A stretch of DNA of 64,000 nt from Streptomyces smyrnaeus (GTDB lineage: Bacteria; Actinomycetota; Actinomycetes; Streptomycetales; Streptomycetaceae), in NCBI RefSeq assembly GCF_017676345.1, contig NZ_JAFFZM010000017.1:1-64000 (forward strand), in the 5' to 3' direction. Shown here piece by piece: positions 60,378-64,000 of the stretch (the first letter of the stretch is position 1; each line of letters starts with the position of its first letter). Made by a program: the position numbers and the translations under genes. The notes under the pieces are model-generated. The model was not told the DNA's origin. It was given only the letters and a program-made list of their open reading frames with translations, and did no database searches.

Positions 60378-61331
60378 CTAGACGGGTGGCCAGGGGATCG
60401 CGGGCCACTCACCGCTGGGCAGCGGGTGCCGTCCGGAGCTGAGCAGCGCCTCCACCCGCTTGCGGGTGGCCTCCACCTCGGCCTCGGTCAGCAGCTCGGT
60501 CAGCCGTGCGGCCAGCGGGGCGCCCTCGGCCAATCCGGCCGACAGCAGGCGCAGCGCCTCGACGGCCTCGCCGGTCAGCTCCTCGCCCGCCCATCCCCAC
60601 AGGAGGGTGCGCAGCTTGTCGTCGACGTGGAAGGTGACGCCGTGATCGATGGCGTACAGCGCGCCGTCCGGCCGGGGCAGCAGATGGCCGCCCTTGCGGT
60701 CACCGTTGTTGATCACCGCGTCGAGCACGGCGAGCCGCCGCAGCCTGGGGTCGTCGGCGTGTACGAGCAGCGCCGTCCGGCCGTCACTGACATCGGCGAA
60801 GCCGACCGCCTTCCAGCCCTCGCCGGGCTCGTCACCGTCGACCAGCGCGAGCAGTGGCGCGGGCTCGTCCGGCGCCGGATCCTCGGCCGCCGACACCTCG
60901 TCCTGGTCGGTTGCGGCACCCGCCGGCTCCGCCCCGTCCGCGGCGTCGTCCGCCCGCTCCGCGCCGGCTTCGGCGTCCGCTTCGGCGTCCGGCAGCTCCC
61001 CCACCCACGCCTGGCACATGCCCGCGCCGTACGGGCCCTCGCGCAGCACGGTGGCGGGTATCAGGTCCCAGCCGGTGGCTCGGGAGATCTCGTAGGCCGC
61101 GACCTCCCGCTGGGCGAGGTTGCCGTCGGGGAAGTCCCACAGCGGACGCTCACCGGCGACGGGCTTGTAGACACAGGCCAGGCTGTGGTCCTCGTGCTCG
61201 ACGGTGCCGAACAGCACCGCGTTGGACGCCGCCATGATCCGCCCGTGCACCCTGAGGGTGCCCCGGGTGAGCAGCTCGCGGGTGGCCTCGGCGGCCGGTG
61301 CTGTGCCCCTGTCAGATCGTGAGCCGTTCAT
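60378..61331 (-). CDS. SCO1664-family (PI3/4-kinase-like) protein
   Basis: 317 aa from ATG 61331, chosen because it overlaps the upstream DUF3090 stop as ATGA. A kinase-like fold is suggested by FPDGNLAQREVAAYEIS, DAVINNGDRKGGHLL (HRD-like NGDRK) and YAIDHGVTFH (DFG-like IDHG). Residues about 112-160 are an acidic Ala/Glu/Asp-rich insert of variable type. It is conserved in actinobacteria beside mshC; function not established. Confidence 0.85.
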   Translation of the reverse strand: MNGSRSDRGTAPAAEATRELLTRGTLRVHGRIMAASNAVLFGTVEHEDHSLACVYKPVAGERPLWDFPDGNLAQREVAAYEISRATGWDLIPATVLREGPYGAGMCQAWVGELPDAEADAEAGAERADDAADGAEPAGAATDQDEVSAAEDPAPDEPAPLLALVDGDEPGEGWKAVGFADVSDGRTALLVHADDPRLRRLAVLDAVINNGDRKGGHLLPRPDGALYAIDHGVTFHVDDKLRTLLWGWAGEELTGEAVEALRLLSAGLAEGAPLAARLTELLTEAEVEATRKRVEALLSSGRHPLPSGEWPAIPWPPV

Positions 61332-61918
61332 TCGCCCCGGCGGTATCCGTTCTGGCGCGGACATACGTGTCCCTCCGGGTCGAGCGGCAGGCTGCACAGG
61401 GGGCACGGCGGGCGGCCCGCGTTGACGACCTCCATCGCCCGCTTGGCGAAGGCACGGGCCATGCTGCCGCTGATCCGCACCCGGAGCATCGGAGGGCCGT
61501 TCTCGTCGTCCTGCAGCAGCCGCTCCTCGGCCTCGGCCAGATCCTCGTCCTCACCCGGCTCCAGCTCGACGATGGCCTGCGCCTCGACGACCATCCGCTC
61601 GCCCTCGCCGTCCCAGGCCAGCGCCATGGTGCCGACCCGGAACTCCTCCTCGACCGGAGTCTCCAACGGCGCCGTGTCATCGACCTCGGAGGGAGCGACA
61701 GCGGGGACGGGCGCGCTGCCACCGGAGCGGCGCACCACCTCGTCCAGCAGCTCGTCGATCCGCTCGGCGAGCGCTTCGACCTGCGCCTTCTCCAGGGCCA
61801 CGCTGGTGGTGCGGCCTCCTGCACTGGCCTGGAGAAAGAAGGTGCGGCGGCCAGGCAGACCGACGGTACCGGCTACGAACCGGTCCGGCGGGTCGTACAG
61901 AAATACCTGACGGGACAC
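61328..61918 (-). CDS. DUF3090 family protein with C-terminal Cys motif
   Basis: 196 aa. Conserved beginning SRQVFLYDPPDRFVAGTVGLPGRRTFFLQA, a mid-segment with VGTMALAWD, and a C-terminal CPLCSLPLDPEGHVCPR that could bind zinc. Function unknown. It forms a conserved cluster with the phosphomutase-like gene upstream and the SCO1664-family gene (4-bp overlap) downstream, so the three probably act together. Confidence 0.85.
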   Translation of the reverse strand: MSRQVFLYDPPDRFVAGTVGLPGRRTFFLQASAGGRTTSVALEKAQVEALAERIDELLDEVVRRSGGSAPVPAVAPSEVDDTAPLETPVEEEFRVGTMALAWDGEGERMVVEAQAIVELEPGEDEDLAEAEERLLQDDENGPPMLRVRISGSMARAFAKRAMEVVNAGRPPCPLCSLPLDPEGHVCPRQNGYRRGE

Positions 61919-61993
61919 GTTCTGCTCCGTTGGGTTCGACGGCTTGAGTGGCTTCGGACACCCGCACCCTACTGTGCGTTCCGATCATCGTGC

Positions 61994-62710
61994 TCAGGCG
62001 CTTCCGCCCACGGTCGCGTTGCCCTCCCCAGCACTTTCCCCGGTACTTCCAGTGTCGCCCTCTTCGTCCTTGCGGTCCGGTGGCGCGAGGGAGGCCAGCT
62101 CCCCGGTGTCCCCCAGCCGCAGCACGAAGGGGCGCAGGGGCGTGTAGGCGATGGCCGTGGCCGAGCAGGGGGCGACGGATATCCGCTGGAAGAGGTCGAG
62201 GTGCATGCCGAGGGCGTCCGCGACGATCGATTTGATCAGATCGCCGTGCGAGCACATCAGGTAGACGGCGTCGGCCCCGTGCTCGGCCTCGATCCGCGCG
62301 TTCCAGTCGCGTACGGCCTCCACGGCGCGCGCCTGCATGGCTCGCATCGACTCGCCGCCGGGGAAGGCCGCCGCCGAGGGGTGCTGCTGGACAGTGGTCA
62401 TCAGCGGCTCGCCGTTGAGCTCGGCGAGCTTGCGGCCGGACCAGTCGCCGTAGTCGCACTCGGTGATGCGGTCCTCGGTGTGCACCGGCAGCTCGGGGCG
62501 GGCCGCGGTCAGCGGCATCAGGGTCTCCTGGCAGCGGCGCAGCGGGCTGCTGACGGCGGCGGCCAGCGGAATCTCCCGGAGCCGGTCGGGCAGCGCAGCC
62601 GCCTGCCGCCGACCGCGCTCGTCCAGAGTGACTCCGGGCGTGCGGCCGGCCAGCAGCCCGTCGGTGTTCGCCGTGGACCTGCCGTGGCGTACGAGGATCA
62701 GCGTGGGCAT
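61994..62710 (-). CDS. Histidine phosphatase family protein (phosphomutase-like)
   Basis: 238 aa. LILVRHGRSTANTDGLLAGR contains the phospho-accepting His of the RHG motif. SSPLRRCQET, ECDYGDWSG and MCSHGDLIKSIVADAL complete the pocket. It belongs to the MSMEG_4193-type group encoded next to DUF3090 in actinobacteria. The C-terminal ~25 residues are low complexity. Substrate unknown. Confidence 0.9.
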   Translation of the reverse strand: MPTLILVRHGRSTANTDGLLAGRTPGVTLDERGRRQAAALPDRLREIPLAAAVSSPLRRCQETLMPLTAARPELPVHTEDRITECDYGDWSGRKLAELNGEPLMTTVQQHPSAAAFPGGESMRAMQARAVEAVRDWNARIEAEHGADAVYLMCSHGDLIKSIVADALGMHLDLFQRISVAPCSATAIAYTPLRPFVLRLGDTGELASLAPPDRKDEEGDTGSTGESAGEGNATVGGSA

Positions 62711-62777
62711 GCCGCAACCCTAAGCGAGGCGCTGTGGGCGGCGCTCTCCGGTTGTGGGACGGCCGGGGCGCGGCAGA

Positions 62778-63770
62778 ATGCGAGGGGTGATCGTCGATTG
62801 TGTGCTCTACCGGCGAGGCCGCCGAACGGAGCGCCCGCAGGACTTCTCGGCGGCGCTGCGCGAGGCCCGGTCCTCGGCCGACACCTTCTTGTGGATCGGT
62901 CTGTACGAACCGACGGAGGCGGAGTTCGACCAGGTCACCAGGGACTTCGGGCTGCATCCGCTGGCCGTGGAGGACTCGCTGCACGCCCACCAGCGGCCGA
63001 AGCTGGAGGTGTACGCGGACTCGCTCTTCCTCGTACTCAAGCCGGTGGCCTACGACGAGACCGCCGACGCGCTGAGCACGGGCGAGCTGATGGTGTTCGT
63101 GGGCGACTCGTTCGTACTGACCGTGCGGCACGGTGCGGCCAATCCGCTCGGCTCGGTGCGCGAGCGGCTGGAGGAGTCCCCGGACGTGCTGCGGCACGGC
63201 CCCACTGCGGTGATGTACGCGGTCAGCGACACCGTGGTCGACCAGTATCTGGATGTCGCCGCGACCCTGCACACCGCCCTCGGAGAGCTGGAGGCCGGGG
63301 TGTTCGCCAAGGACGCCCGGGTGGGCACCGGCACGGCGAACCGCATCTACGAGTTCAAGCGCCGCGCGCTGGAGTTCCGCCGGGCGACGGTGCCGCTGAC
63401 GGACCCCGTCGCCCGGCTGACCGGCGCGGGGGTGCCGTTCGTGCACAAGGACGCACGGCTGTTCTTCCGGGATGTCGCCGACCATCTGTCGCGGGTGAAC
63501 GAGCAGGTGGAAGCAATCGACCGGCTGCTGACGGACATCCTGTCGGCGTATCTGGCACAGATGGGCGTGCGGCAGAACGACGACATGCGCAAGATCTCCG
63601 CCTGGGCGGCGATGTTCGCCGTGCCGACGGCCATCGCCGGCGTGTACGGCATGAACTTCGAGCACATGCCCGAACTGCACTGGGTGTGGGGATATCCGGC
63701 CACGCTGCTGCTGATGGTGACCATCTGCGTGGTGCTGTTCCGGATCTTCAAGCGCCGCGACTGGTTCTAG
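62778..63770 (+). CDS. corA: CorA-type Mg2+/divalent metal transporter
   Basis: 330 aa from ATG 62778 (a GTG nine bases later is an alternative). A large cytoplasmic N-terminal domain (LWIGLYEPTEAEFDQVTRDFGLHPLAVEDSLHAHQRPKLEVY) and a long stalk helix precede two C-terminal membrane helices with YGMNFEHMPE (GMN selectivity motif). The basic end RIFKRRDWF is typical. It forms pentamers that import Mg2+ (or Co2+). Divergent from the phosphomutase-like gene. Confidence 0.93.
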   Translation: MRGVIVDCVLYRRGRRTERPQDFSAALREARSSADTFLWIGLYEPTEAEFDQVTRDFGLHPLAVEDSLHAHQRPKLEVYADSLFLVLKPVAYDETADALSTGELMVFVGDSFVLTVRHGAANPLGSVRERLEESPDVLRHGPTAVMYAVSDTVVDQYLDVAATLHTALGELEAGVFAKDARVGTGTANRIYEFKRRALEFRRATVPLTDPVARLTGAGVPFVHKDARLFFRDVADHLSRVNEQVEAIDRLLTDILSAYLAQMGVRQNDDMRKISAWAAMFAVPTAIAGVYGMNFEHMPELHWVWGYPATLLLMVTICVVLFRIFKRRDWF

Positions 63771-63827
63771 CGTGCCGGCTCGCGGGGACCGCGGCCCCCG
63801 CCAAGGTCGGCTCCGGGGGCGACCCGC

Positions 63828-64000
63828 TCAGGCGTACTCCGGGGCGGCTCCGGACCGCCCGGTGCCCAGCGCGTCGCGCCGCTCGGGCATCCGGAGGCTG
63901 ACCATCCGGCGCCAGCCGCCCAACCGCTCCTGTACGTACCTGCCGTGGATGCCCAGCGCGATCAAGCCGTACTTGACCCCCGACCAGCCCAGGATGCGCG
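63828..64000 (-). CDS. C-terminal fragment of a gene running off the window
   Basis: The last 56 codons, in the frame ending at TGA 63828-63830, read ILGWSGVKYGLIALGIHGRY, then VQERLGGWRRMVSLRMPERR and a Gly/Ala-rich tail. Coding character is good (G/C at third positions, hydrophobic then basic). The hydrophobic-basic alternation suggests a membrane or membrane-peripheral protein, but I do not recognise the family. Confidence 0.5.
   Translation of the reverse strand, partial: RILGWSGVKYGLIALGIHGRYVQERLGGWRRMVSLRMPERRDALGTGRSGAAPEYA

Overview
The window is chromosomal DNA of a Streptomyces-type actinomycete. The evidence is very high G+C with strong third-position bias (so most reverse-frame ORFs are shadows), many GTG starts, a complete Pup-proteasome locus, mycothiol ligase, a DmdR/IdeR-type iron box, and the glycerol regulon order gylR-glpF-glpK-glpD. 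The gene order agrees with what I recall of the S. coelicolor SCO1610-SCO1668 segment. I see no prophage, transposase, CRISPR array, rRNA, canonical tRNA or biosynthetic gene cluster.

Region 1 (1-6947) is a probable ethanolamine-utilisation island without microcompartment genes. It has a short-chain dehydrogenase, an aldehyde dehydrogenase and a glutamine-synthetase-like ligase (GlnA4 type), divergent from a FadR/GntR regulator, an ethanolamine-type permease and a PuuD-like amidase. Together these could import ethanolamine, protect it with glutamate, oxidise it and release glutamate plus glycine. Region 2 (6928-10843) has a LysR regulator divergent from a TDT transporter, an orphan metal-receptor-like protein and an F420-dependent oxidoreductase.

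Region 3 (10893-12750) is the most interesting part. A TROVE/vWA (Ro60, Rsr) RNA-binding protein is preceded on the same strand by two tandem structured-RNA units. Both have a bulged outer helix, a linker and an 8-9 bp inner helix. The upstream unit encloses a tRNA-like T-arm/D-loop. I read them as a pair of bacterial Y RNAs (YrlA type), one of which has lost the T-arm.

Region 4 (12896-16598) encodes a glycine-betaine importer with a permease fused to two tandem substrate-binding domains, plus its ATPase. Region 5 (16867-20020) holds a 5'-3' exonuclease, an iron-box-controlled siderophore-interacting protein and a secreted PI-PLC-like protein.

Region 6 (20263-40861) is the helY-tatC-tatA-pafC-pafB-FKBP-FKBP-pafA-[MFS]-[LacI]-prcA-prcB-[endonuclease VII remnant]-pup-dop-arc-hypothetical-trmI block, i.e. 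protein export, DNA-damage regulation and pupylation/proteasome. An MFS/LacI pair lies inside it, and a decayed endonuclease VII gene lies between pup and prcB.

Region 7 (40893-46800) has a site-2-protease-like protein, a RecB/Cas4-type nuclease, an orphan response regulator, an orphan oligopeptide-binding lipoprotein and a HAD phosphatase. Region 8 (46955-55689) is metH divergent from the glycerol operon, with matching palindromes in front of gylR and glpF. Region 9 (55934-64000) has a GH18-like membrane protein, a FadR-type regulator, the PAC2 protein ParJ, MshC, the SCO1664-family/DUF3090/phosphomutase-like trio, CorA and a truncated C-terminus at the window edge. Most convergent gene ends are closed by long GC-rich hairpins, listed individually.
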